A stretch of 9,931 nucleotides of DNA from Euryarchaeota archaeon UBA86. GTDB taxonomy: Archaea > Thermoplasmatota > Poseidoniia > Poseidoniales > Thalassarchaeaceae. Positions 1-5,637 of this stretch are shown here, in pieces (position 1 is the stretch's first letter; every line of letters begins with the position of its first letter). The notes below the pieces were generated by a model. That model was not told where the DNA came from. It ran no database searches and saw only the letters and a list, made by a program, of their open reading frames with translations. The stretch lies in contig DAQX01000011.1 in NCBI GenBank assembly GCA_002503055.1, positions 1-9,931 of the forward strand. Reading direction: 5' to 3'. The translations under genes were made by a program, and so were the position numbers.

Positions 1-278
1 GCGAACGTAAAGTACGCGTTTAGTCCCATTCCAGGTGCGAGTGCGAACGGTAGGTTCGCGTACAGGCCCATGATAGTACATCCCACGAAGGCCGCTACAG
101 CCGTCGCGAACAATGCATCATCAAATGGTATACCTGTTGCACCAAAATTACTCAGCATAGACGGGTTGACTACCAAGATGTAAGCCATGGTCAAGAATGT
201 CGTCATTCCTGCCCTTAGCTCACGGTTGACAGTGCTCCCCGCTGCTGTTACTCCAAATTGTTGATCTAATGCTTCCAT
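1..278 (-). CDS. Nucleobase permease, AzgA/NCS2-like (N-terminal part only)
   Basis: The first 92 residues of a membrane transporter that runs off the left edge of the window. The N-terminus has the hallmark of the AzgA branch of the NCS2 purine permeases: a hydrophobic stretch reading TMAYILVVNPSMLS at about residues 27-40, then GLYANLPFALAPGMGLNAYF. These family members import adenine, guanine or hypoxanthine across the cytoplasmic membrane by cation symport; the substrate here is not determined. The ATG at 278 has a good ribosome-binding site (AGGTGA, four bases before the start) and sits right before the conserved region. It lies 95 bases downstream of the nuclease gene on the same strand, so it could be its operon partner or have its own promoter. 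Family assignment is firm; substrate is inferred. Confidence 0.88.
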   Translation of the reverse strand, partial: MEALDQQFGVTAAGSTVNRELRAGMTTFLTMAYILVVNPSMLSNFGATGIPFDDALFATAVAAFVGCTIMGLYANLPFALAPGMGLNAYFTF

Positions 279-373
279 TTTTTCACCTTATTTTCCATTA
301 TACCTTGGTTTCCACCTAGGTATTTCGACTGATGACAAATACGGCCTATCAATGGTTCGGGTGAAAATTGGGC
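279..373 (-). promoter_or_regulatory. Leader/promoter of the permease with an inverted repeat
   Basis: The spacer between the nuclease stop and the permease start. On the minus strand it holds a TATA-like GTATAATG near 302-295, about 21 bases before the start codon, and the AGGTGA ribosome-binding site at 288-283. An inverted repeat, ATACCT/AGGTAT (300-305 and 318-323), with an inner TGG/CCA pairing around a three-base loop, lies next to and partly over the TATA-like element. It could be an operator or an RNA hairpin. No ligand or regulator can be named. Confidence 0.4.
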
Positions 374-1681
374 CTATTCCAGTAGAAGTTGAGTCTGATT
401 AGGAGGTAAATGGACCTTCATTTCCTCTCCAAGAAGGATGTTTAGGGCTTCTCTACTCTCATCATCTGCGTGAAAAATAACAACATGCTTAGGGTTACAT
501 TCTTGAGCGAAATCGACAAGTTCCTTTTGTCCTCCATGGTTAGACAAGGAGAGTTGTTCGACTTCGATATCAATGGGTACGATATCACCATAGATTCTGA
601 GTTTACGCTCATCCAATAGCAACCGGCCGCCAGACTCTTCGGCCTGATACCCAGTAAGTAGAATGGCATTGTTACCACTGTGTCTGAGTCTGTTAGCATA
701 CCAGATAGCGGGGCCACCATCTAACATTCCACTTGTAGTGACTATTGCGTCTGCTTCCAGAGCTTTTCTTCTGTCGGACTTGCTTGACACTCTTCTACAC
801 CAACGCCAAGTCTTGCGTAGACCCTTTGGATCTCTCACCGCTTCTGGATGGTCCATCCAATGCTTGGTCACGCGTGTGCCCATCCCATGGTAATGAACCT
901 CGAGATTTGGAGCATCTCTCCGAAGAATCTGTAGAATATCCTGTCCACGACCGGAGGCGAATGCGGGGATTAATGCAGTACCCCCTCTGTCTACAATCTC
1001 TAAAACGCGATCGACTAATTTCCTCTCTTCCTTCAATCTACTTGGGTGAATACGGTTTCCATAAGTCCCTTCGAGAAATAGAATGTCACATTCCACTGCT
1101 TTGGCTCCTAATACACTCGGACTATCTCGCGTATCCATATCTCCGGACCACAAGATTCGTGCTTCAGGTGTCTCAATTTCCACCATCACAGCCCCAGGAA
1201 TATGGCCTGCTCGATGGAACCTACACCTCCAAGCACCAATGTCAAACCATTCACCCAAGCGGTGAGTAACCCAGGAGTGGAGGGCTTCGTCCATATCCCT
1301 ACGATCCCAAGCAAGAGGATATCCCTCAATCTTCGAAACTTTGTAAGTATCACGCCACATCACTTCCGATACAGAAGCTGTAAGTGGTGAGCCGTGTAAT
1401 CTAGCACCCAAATGACCGGCAACCCAAGGCGCCATACCGATGTGATCGATATGTGCATGTGTGATGATTACATCATCAACAGGAGGGCATTCGGCGGGGT
1501 ACTTTGGGGGTTTAGTTGGGGCGAGTCCGTAATCGATCAACAGACGAGTGCCGGTTGAATCTTCTAGGATACATCCTACATTACCAACCTCATTCCCACC
1601 ACCCAAGAAAAAGGCACGGATTCCACCCTCCACTGGTTGAGAAGGATAGGTGCTGGTTCGGCCCGGCGTGTAGAGAACCAT
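374..1681 (-). CDS. Metallo-beta-lactamase/beta-CASP ribonuclease, archaeal CPSF2-like
   Basis: A 435-residue, probably cytosolic RNA-processing nuclease. The metallo-beta-lactamase core shows HAHIDH (75-80), a zinc-binding His160 and Asp181 in SGDMD. The beta-CASP part starts with EGTYG (204-208) and has FASGRGQDIL (241-250), TSGMLDGGPA (316-325) and LTGYQAEESGGR (342-353). His382 (NHGG) and His404 (IFHAD) are the likely motif B and C histidines. All catalytic positions appear intact. Length and lack of N-terminal KH domains fit the short archaeal aCPSF2 group rather than aCPSF1; archaeal RNase J is the main alternative. Family enzymes are endo- or 5'-3' exonucleases in mRNA 3'-end formation and decay. 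The ATG at 1681 is the longest option, has no ribosome-binding site, and is followed by 20 poorly conserved residues. A six-base C run just upstream makes the exact N-terminus less certain. Confidence 0.9.
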   Translation of the reverse strand: MVLYTPGRTSTYPSQPVEGGIRAFFLGGGNEVGNVGCILEDSTGTRLLIDYGLAPTKPPKYPAECPPVDDVIITHAHIDHIGMAPWVAGHLGARLHGSPLTASVSEVMWRDTYKVSKIEGYPLAWDRRDMDEALHSWVTHRLGEWFDIGAWRCRFHRAGHIPGAVMVEIETPEARILWSGDMDTRDSPSVLGAKAVECDILFLEGTYGNRIHPSRLKEERKLVDRVLEIVDRGGTALIPAFASGRGQDILQILRRDAPNLEVHYHGMGTRVTKHWMDHPEAVRDPKGLRKTWRWCRRVSSKSDRRKALEADAIVTTSGMLDGGPAIWYANRLRHSGNNAILLTGYQAEESGGRLLLDERKLRIYGDIVPIDIEVEQLSLSNHGGQKELVDFAQECNPKHVVIFHADDESREALNILLGEEMKVHLPPNQTQLLLE

Positions 1682-1907
1682 GGGGGGCGGTGTCGCTCAT
1701 CTTTCATCAGGGAACCGGGCAATCCCCATAATTTCCACTCGAAAGCTTTCGTTTCGTTATGTTCTCCTCGAATCTCTAAGGAACGATTATTTTCTTTCGT
1801 TTCAATAATGCGATTATCTATCGATATCAGACTAGATTTTGCGTTTCTATCGTTATCTTTTCCTAAATTTTCTTTCCAATGGAAGCATAGGGGTGGGGCA
1901 GTCTTAC
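1682..1907. promoter_or_regulatory. AT-rich divergent intergenic region with short repeats
   Basis: About 225 bases between the divergent nuclease and ferredoxin genes, clearly more AT-rich than the flanks. It contains a perfect 12-base palindrome CGAAAGCTTTCG (1740-1751), two direct copies of CTTTCGTTTC (1746-1755 and 1794-1803), two copies of CGATTAT (1784-1790 and 1811-1817) and the palindrome TATCGATA (1819-1826). A TATA-like TAAATTTT at 1864-1871 could serve the ferredoxin gene. For the nuclease, AAATTATG at about 1734-1727 on the minus strand is the best candidate. No convincing gene is seen here. Confidence 0.45.
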
Positions 1908-2150
1908 ATGGTTCTCTTATCTGGGCATGTCATGCCTCGACAGGAAGGACACATCTTCATGGTCGATGATGATCGCTGCTTCGGATGTGCGGCTTGTCTA
2001 GCTCTCTGTCCGGTAAACGCTCTCTCTCTCGAAGGATTGTTGGCTGTTGTTCAAGAATCATCTTGTACTCACTGTGAACTCTGTATCCCCTCATGTCCTG
2101 TTTTCGCTCTCGATATTGTTGAAGAAAATCGAATGGTGGTACTAGTTTGA
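1908..2150 (+). CDS. 2[4Fe-4S] ferredoxin
   Basis: A small soluble electron carrier of about 80 residues. Two complete cluster motifs are present, CxxCxxCxxxCP at Cys24/27/30/34 and again at Cys53/56/59/63, the bacterial-type ferredoxin arrangement that binds two [4Fe-4S] clusters. The start is uncertain. ATG 1908 is the first after a plausible TATA element and has a weak GGTGG site 11 bases upstream. ATG 1932 or ATG 1959 (after AGGAAGGA) would give shorter proteins beginning MPRQEGH or MVDDDRC, and both keep all cysteines. The stop codon overlaps the TTG start of the next gene, so the two proteins are probably made together and may interact. In some archaea a ferredoxin sits next to the flavoprotein that saturates isoprenoid lipid chains; that role here is only a possibility. 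Confidence 0.82.
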   Translation: MVLLSGHVMPRQEGHIFMVDDDRCFGCAACLALCPVNALSLEGLLAVVQESSCTHCELCIPSCPVFALDIVEENRMVVLV

Positions 2151-2554
2151 AAATTGCAATATTAGGTGTAAATCTAGAGTCAGTGAAGAAAGCACATTAT
2201 TCTCTTGATAATGATCCATCGAATATGGTTACACTATACACACGGGACGCAGAAGCCGGATTTTCTGAAAACCCTCCCGAATGTATTAGATTGGATGAAT
2301 ATCTTCAGACCGTTTCACCAGATTGGTATGGCAACATTCCAACTTCAGTAGATTACGAGAACGAGTCCTCTACGAGTAGCTCTTGGCTGGTCAAGGCTAT
2401 GTCAATCCGTCTTGCTGAAAGAGGAGCCAATTTTCTTCTTCATACTAGAATACTCGAGATAGATGAGGGACTCCAAGAGATACACTTCCGTGGTGGTGGC
2501 CAGGAATCATCAGGAGTTCACAGATACGATGAATTGTATGATTTTAGAAATTAG
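2147..2554 (+). CDS. Short protein resembling the N-terminal part of an FAD-dependent oxidoreductase
   Basis: A 135-residue protein I cannot name. It starts at TTG 2147, overlapping the ferredoxin stop in TTGA, with GGTGGT seven bases upstream. The N-terminus (MKIAILG, then a helix, then VTLYTRDAEAG) looks like the beta-alpha-beta unit of a dinucleotide-binding fold, but the glycines expected as GxGxxG are replaced (LGVNLES). Residues about 80-104 (WLVKAMSIRLAERGANFLLH and on) resemble the segment of flavoproteins such as geranylgeranyl reductases that is followed by a beta-meander, after which the protein simply ends. Either it is a worn-down remnant or a minimal partner protein of the ferredoxin. 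The intact frame, the coupled start and the ribosome-binding site favour an expressed gene. Function is unknown. Confidence 0.62.
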   Translation: MKIAILGVNLESVKKAHYSLDNDPSNMVTLYTRDAEAGFSENPPECIRLDEYLQTVSPDWYGNIPTSVDYENESSTSSSWLVKAMSIRLAERGANFLLHTRILEIDEGLQEIHFRGGGQESSGVHRYDELYDFRN

Positions 2555-2609
2555 ACATAGAATACATAGGCACCAATCAAGTCAAATCTAGGATATCATT
2601 GCGACAAAT

Positions 2610-2882
2610 ATGGGAGTCAAGCACGGCTTAGGAATTGCCTGCTTCGCATTCGTGATTGGTTTTGGGATGGCCCAATTCACAGAAGATGGAACAATGATAT
2701 TTTGTTGGATCTGTGGAATGCCCCTCACCCTCGCTGGATTGGGGTTCTTCATTCCCGATAGGCCCAAGACGATCATAGTACACCCTCCTCCAAACACATA
2801 CTCCCCTTCTCAAGTAAAGAGTTTTGAGGAAGTGGATACGAACAGAGACGGGGTAATCACCCGTGACGAATACTATCGATAA
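2610..2882 (+). CDS. Small two-helix membrane protein with a C-terminal EF-hand
   Basis: A 90-residue protein with two hydrophobic segments (about 5-22 and 28-48), a proline-rich linker (55-66) and a tail holding one EF-hand loop, D76-T-N-R-D-G-V-I-T-R-D-E87. Asp76, Asn78, Asp80, Gly81, Ile83 and Glu87 all fit the calcium-binding consensus. The loop is probably exposed on one membrane face; which face is not clear. The function is not recognised; calcium sensing or metal-dependent membrane association is a guess. It follows the flavoprotein-like gene by 55 bases on the same strand and may be co-transcribed. No clear ribosome-binding site precedes the ATG. Its last 26 bases, coding for the EF-hand half, overlap the end of the opposite-strand gene. 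Confidence 0.68.
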   Translation: MGVKHGLGIACFAFVIGFGMAQFTEDGTMIFCWICGMPLTLAGLGFFIPDRPKTIIVHPPPNTYSPSQVKSFEEVDTNRDGVITRDEYYR

Positions 2883-3876
2883 CACCGATTACTCTCATCG
2901 GCATAGCATCAAGTTGTGTAATTAGTATACTAGGTAGATTTTCTTTCCTCACCCAGAGTGGACTATCCCAATCGACAGCTAATTCTGTTCCCTCAACATG
3001 TGTAACCCGCCCTACTACGAATTGCAAATCCACAGCCGCATGGATCACATCATCTACCTGCAAACTCCTCTTTTGGAAGGGTGCAGTCCTAATTTCCAAA
3101 CTCGATTTGTCATGACGTACCATGACTTCGGAATCGGGATGAGTAATCATACATCCTCGATGCAATGCCTCTTCTCGTAGATTGCGAAGGGCAACCCCAA
3201 CTCTATCTCCTTCTTTGGCAACATCAACATCATCATCCATAACTTGTAGAGAACGCACAACTCCTTTCTCATTAGCTGGTAGAATGAGAACCTCATCGTG
3301 TTTGTTTACAGAACCGGTCTGTACATATCCTATTGCAACCAAACCCACTCCTTTGACATTGAAATGCTGATCAACTGGTAATATGAGAGCCCCTCCTTTA
3401 CCCTCGCCTACCATATTATCCAGGTGTTGAAAAAGCTCTTCCCGCAAATCATGAATTTCAGGTAACGACTCATGAACGAACCACCCTTCTAATCCAGCCT
3501 GTAAGAGGATAGTTCTGACTTGATCTAAATCCACCCACTCCCCTTCACTTGGATTGATTATGGCTATTCCATTACGAATTCCACTAACACCGAATGAAAC
3601 CAACACCTCTCCCAGAGCGGCATCAACTTTGCCAATTTCAACCACCCCAACTTCAGCCACATTCAGTACCGAAAGAAGTGGCCGAATTTTTTCCGGGTGC
3701 TTCAATGGCCTAAGCAGCGAAATCACACAAACCTCACCACCCCTCTCTTCCTTGTGCACATATGACTCAATATCTCTGACATCATTTGACTTGGCCAGAG
3801 ACCTCGCCAGGTCTTCACTACCCACAAAGGCGACATTCAACACCGGCACATCCCGCGCGGGCAGCGTATCCCACAT
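2857..3876 (-). CDS. SelB/EF-Tu-like translation factor paralogue lacking GTPase motifs
   Basis: A 339-residue protein with the domain order of EF-Tu/SelB. The N-terminal domain (about 10-140) follows the G-domain pattern, but the P-loop region reads GSEDLARSLAK without GK[ST], there is no DxPG, and the NKxD position reads NPSEGE, so GTP binding is not expected. Residues about 160-245 form an EF-Tu domain 2 (LPVDQHFNVKGVGLVAIGYV, then GVVRSLQVMDDDV and GDRVGVALRNL). The remainder fits domain 3. Archaeal SelB-like paralogues with worn GTPase motifs are known to me in general terms; their role, perhaps RNA or ribosome binding, is unclear. The TTG at 3879 would add one residue, but ATG 3876 is preferred. 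No Shine-Dalgarno site is seen. A TATA-like CTATCTATAC at 3904-3895 would suit a leaderless transcript. The gene is divergent from the lipid synthase. Confidence 0.8.
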   Translation of the reverse strand: MWDTLPARDVPVLNVAFVGSEDLARSLAKSNDVRDIESYVHKEERGGEVCVISLLRPLKHPEKIRPLLSVLNVAEVGVVEIGKVDAALGEVLVSFGVSGIRNGIAIINPSEGEWVDLDQVRTILLQAGLEGWFVHESLPEIHDLREELFQHLDNMVGEGKGGALILPVDQHFNVKGVGLVAIGYVQTGSVNKHDEVLILPANEKGVVRSLQVMDDDVDVAKEGDRVGVALRNLREEALHRGCMITHPDSEVMVRHDKSSLEIRTAPFQKRSLQVDDVIHAAVDLQFVVGRVTHVEGTELAVDWDSPLWVRKENLPSILITQLDAMPMRVIGVIDSIRHG

Positions 3877-3950
3877 CAATGCGACGCATTCGTCGTATAG
3901 ATAGATGAAAGCCTTAGAGGGGAAACTCAGGACGACGGTCTGTGAGCGAG
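3877..3950. promoter_or_regulatory. Divergent promoter region with overlapping palindromes
   Basis: A short region shared by the SelB-like gene (minus) and the GGGP synthase gene (plus). The TATA-like element CTATCTATAC (minus, 3904-3895) is about 23 bases from the minus start. Between it and the start lies a perfect 13-base palindrome, AATGCG-A-CGCATT (3878-3890). This overlaps a second hairpin, CGACG-CATT-CGTCG (3882-3895); the two cannot form at once. No convincing TATA or ribosome-binding site is seen for the plus gene. Confidence 0.38.
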
Positions 3951-4754
3951 ATGTCTGAGTGGCTACGAGACTACATCTGTCGCCCCAGAACCGGCACCCG
4001 ACACGCCATTCTCATTGACCCTGCTGATCAGACCCCCGATGTAGCAGCGAAGAGGTGTGTTGCCGCTGTATCTGCAGGCAGTGGTATGATCCTAGTTGGC
4101 GGCTCAACAGATACTGATATGGAGAATGTACACAACACCATCTTGGCAATCAAAGAAGCGCTGGAACTGGTAACATGGGCGTCTAGCCAAGATTCTGAAT
4201 TGGAAGAAGAGGGTTGGAATGTGCCAGTAGTTCTGTTCCCCCAAGGCGCTGCCGCATTATCTCCAGCAGCCGACGGAATCACATTCATGATGCTCATGAA
4301 TTCCGCAACTCCTAGATTCCTAATCGAAGAACAAGTCGAGGGCGCACCGTACATTCGTCAAGCTGGAATAGTACCCCTTCCGATGGGGTATGTGATATGT
4401 GCCCCGGGTGGTAAAGCAGGAGAGGTTGGTCAGGCCAAGCTAATCGAATCAGGGGAGACCGAGCGAGTTAGTGCCTATGCTATGACGGCTGAATCATACG
4501 GATTCGGAATGTTCTACCTCGAGGCAGGTAGTGGGGCTTCACACCCAGTTGAACCAGACCTAATCCAGGCGGCCCGAGATTCGTGCGATCTGACTCTAGT
4601 AGTCGGCGGTGGAATCCGCGATGGTAGCACCGCCAAGCGTGCCGCCCATGCCGGAGCAGATTGGATAATCACCGGAAATCTAGCTGAAGAATTTGATGAT
4701 GCCGATGAGCTACAACGAGTCCTCACTAAATTCATTACTGAGATGAATTCTTGA
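3951..4754 (+). CDS. Geranylgeranylglyceryl phosphate synthase
   Basis: This enzyme (EC 2.5.1.41) joins geranylgeranyl diphosphate to sn-glycerol-1-phosphate, the first ether bond of archaeal lipids. The 267-residue (beta/alpha)8 protein shows the family landmarks in order: ILIDPADQ (20-27, with metal-binding Asp23), VGGST (49-53), VLFPQG (94-99), MLMNS (114-118), VPLPMGYVI (141-149), YLEAGSGA (189-196), VGGGIRDG (218-225) and TGN (241-243). An acidic segment at about 77-90 (WASSQDSELEEE) is longer than I expect there, and FPQG replaces the commoner FPGN. The GTG at 3942 would add MSE; ATG 3951 is preferred because the family begins close to it. The 3' end overlaps the convergent coiled-coil gene by 20 bases. 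Identity is secure. Confidence 0.95.
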   Translation: MSEWLRDYICRPRTGTRHAILIDPADQTPDVAAKRCVAAVSAGSGMILVGGSTDTDMENVHNTILAIKEALELVTWASSQDSELEEEGWNVPVVLFPQGAAALSPAADGITFMMLMNSATPRFLIEEQVEGAPYIRQAGIVPLPMGYVICAPGGKAGEVGQAKLIESGETERVSAYAMTAESYGFGMFYLEAGSGASHPVEPDLIQAARDSCDLTLVVGGGIRDGSTAKRAAHAGADWIITGNLAEEFDDADELQRVLTKFITEMNS

Positions 4755-5229
4755 GCCTCTCTATCTCCACAACCAAACGCTCTAACTGACTCTCCAAGTC
4801 AAGAATGAGAGTGACCTGTTCTTCTTCACTTCTAAGCAGTCTAGCGTTTTCCTCTTGTAACTCTACGGTTCTACTGGCACCACCTTCTTCATCAACACGA
4901 CGTTGCTTCTCGTTTGCTAACTGCGCTTCTAGGCGAGCAACCCTACTCTCAGATACTCGCAACTCCTCCTCAAGCTCTACCACCCTGGCTCGTGTTGAAC
5001 CGTCCTGATCTAGTGCAGCGAAATCCATTTCCAAAGCTCGCCTACCCTGTCTTTCTGTAGCCAACTCCTCTTCGAGCCGAATCACTTCCTCCCAGACTGA
5101 GATTACTTCCTCTGCCAATCGCTCAGGAGCCATACCAGCCAGTCTGGTTGCGAGCACATCGCCCCCCTCCTCACTAACTCCCGATTCTTCGGAATTCACA
5201 ACTATCAACGAGAATCGCTGACCCAACAC
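4735..5229 (-). CDS. Coiled-coil protein of unknown function
   Basis: A 164-residue protein, very rich in Glu, Leu, Arg and Val, with heptad-like spacing from about residue 35 to the end (for example VIRLEEELATERQGR, VVELEEELRVSESR, RLEAQLANEKQRR, LDLESQLERLVVEIERL). It is probably a long alpha-helical coiled coil. No signal peptide, membrane segment or catalytic motif is seen, and it is not recognisably a prefoldin or SMC protein. The start is uncertain. GTG 5229 opens the longest frame and is about 20 bases after a TATA-like CCTATAT (5253-5247). GTG 5199 would remove ten mostly hydrophobic residues. No ribosome-binding site supports either. It converges on the lipid synthase (20-base overlap) and is divergent from ribosomal protein L18Ae. 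Confidence 0.68.
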   Translation of the reverse strand: MLGQRFSLIVVNSEESGVSEEGGDVLATRLAGMAPERLAEEVISVWEEVIRLEEELATERQGRRALEMDFAALDQDGSTRARVVELEEELRVSESRVARLEAQLANEKQRRVDEEGGASRTVELQEENARLLRSEEEQVTLILDLESQLERLVVEIERLKNSSQ

Positions 5230-5250
5230 TCTTCAATCTTGAGGGAATAT

Positions 5251-5265
5251 AGGTCCGAAGGACCT
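5251..5265. repeat. Perfect inverted repeat upstream of the coiled-coil gene
   Basis: AGGTCC-GAA-GGACCT forms a 6-base stem with a 3-base centre. It directly abuts the TATA-like element of the coiled-coil gene (CCTATAT on the minus strand, 5253-5247), where archaeal promoters carry the TFB recognition element. It could be a repressor or activator site. It is not part of any gene. Confidence 0.45.
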
Positions 5266-5292
5266 CATCTTCTAACCACTGGGCACTTAGGC

Positions 5293-5317
5293 GCGGTCGA
5301 AGTTAAATCATGACCGC
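5293..5317 (+). promoter_or_regulatory. Promoter of the L18Ae gene, flanked by an inverted repeat
   Basis: TTAAAT at 5303-5308 is centred about 26 bases before the ATG at 5332, with a purine-containing CGAAG just upstream as expected for TFB binding. The spacing predicts a leaderless or nearly leaderless mRNA, and no ribosome-binding site is seen. The box is framed by GCGGTC (5293-5298) and GACCGC (5312-5317), a 6-base inverted repeat with a 13-base centre, which could be an operator. Confidence 0.55.
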
Positions 5318-5331
5318 TGGTCGCTCGCGCC

Positions 5332-5577
5332 ATGAAAGCCTTCAGAGCGACTGGTTCGTTCAAATCAGGTAAGCACAACCAACCCTACACTCTCGATATT
5401 GTAGCCGAGAATGAAGCAGATGCTACGGAGAGAGTTTACTCGAACTTTGGAAGCCGCCACGGAACTCCTCGCCGCTTCGTATCGATTGATTCATTGAAGA
5501 CAATTAAACCCTCAAAATCCACTGCACCAGTCGTCATTGCACACTTCCGCGGTAGCGATATTTCCGAAGAGGAATGA
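5332..5577 (+). CDS. rpl18a: Large-subunit ribosomal protein L18Ae (LX/L20a)
   Basis: An 81-residue archaeal/eukaryotic-type ribosomal protein with no bacterial counterpart. The sequence MKAFRATGSFKSG...QPYTLDIVAENEADATERVYSNFGSRH followed by RRFVSIDSLKTI matches the archaeal LX pattern: a short beta strand, ENExxAxERVYSxxGSxH, then a basic strand. The C-terminal twenty or so residues, ending in SDISEEE, extend beyond the compact forms I recall. The start is fixed by the conserved MKAF and by the TATA box 26 bases upstream. A sulfotransferase gene follows after 60 bases on the same strand and might be reached by read-through. Confidence 0.9.
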   Translation: MKAFRATGSFKSGKHNQPYTLDIVAENEADATERVYSNFGSRHGTPRRFVSIDSLKTIKPSKSTAPVVIAHFRGSDISEEE

Positions 5578-5609
5578 TTCTCACCATAGCGCGGCGTTGA
5601 AAGCCGACC

Positions 5610-5636
5610 CTGTTGCCGCATATTTGGAGGCAACAG
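5610..5636 (+). promoter_or_regulatory. Hairpin enclosing the ribosome-binding site of sulfotransferase 1
   Basis: CTGTTGCC (5610-5617) and GGCAACAG (5629-5636) are perfect reverse complements, giving an 8-base stem with an 11-base loop. The Shine-Dalgarno site GGAGG (5626-5630) lies on the 3' edge of the loop and in the first two bases of the stem, and the GTG start is at 5638. If the RNA folds this way, the site and start would be partly masked. A smaller CGGC/GCCG hairpin (5592-5606) lies just before. A terminator for the ribosomal gene is less likely because no T-run follows. Confidence 0.5.
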
Positions 5637-5637
5637 A

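Noticed and set aside
279..373. Purine riboswitch before the permease
   Set aside because: The space is too short and the conserved three-way junction core is not visible; only a simple inverted repeat is present.
745..1269. 174-codon plus-strand open frame inside the nuclease gene
   Set aside because: It is a shadow of the nuclease, with no recognisable domain or ribosome-binding site.
1839..1907. Longer ferredoxin starting at ATG 1839
   Set aside because: The extra residues come from the AT-rich spacer, contain the likely TATA element and add nothing like a ferredoxin.
2857..3876. A genuine selenocysteine elongation factor
   Set aside because: All GTP-binding motifs are missing, and no selenocysteine insertion element or in-frame TGA was evident nearby.
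4735..4754. Overlap of the GGGP synthase and coiled-coil gene ends as a sign of a false gene
   Set aside because: Short convergent overlaps recur in this compact window, and both frames have coherent proteins.
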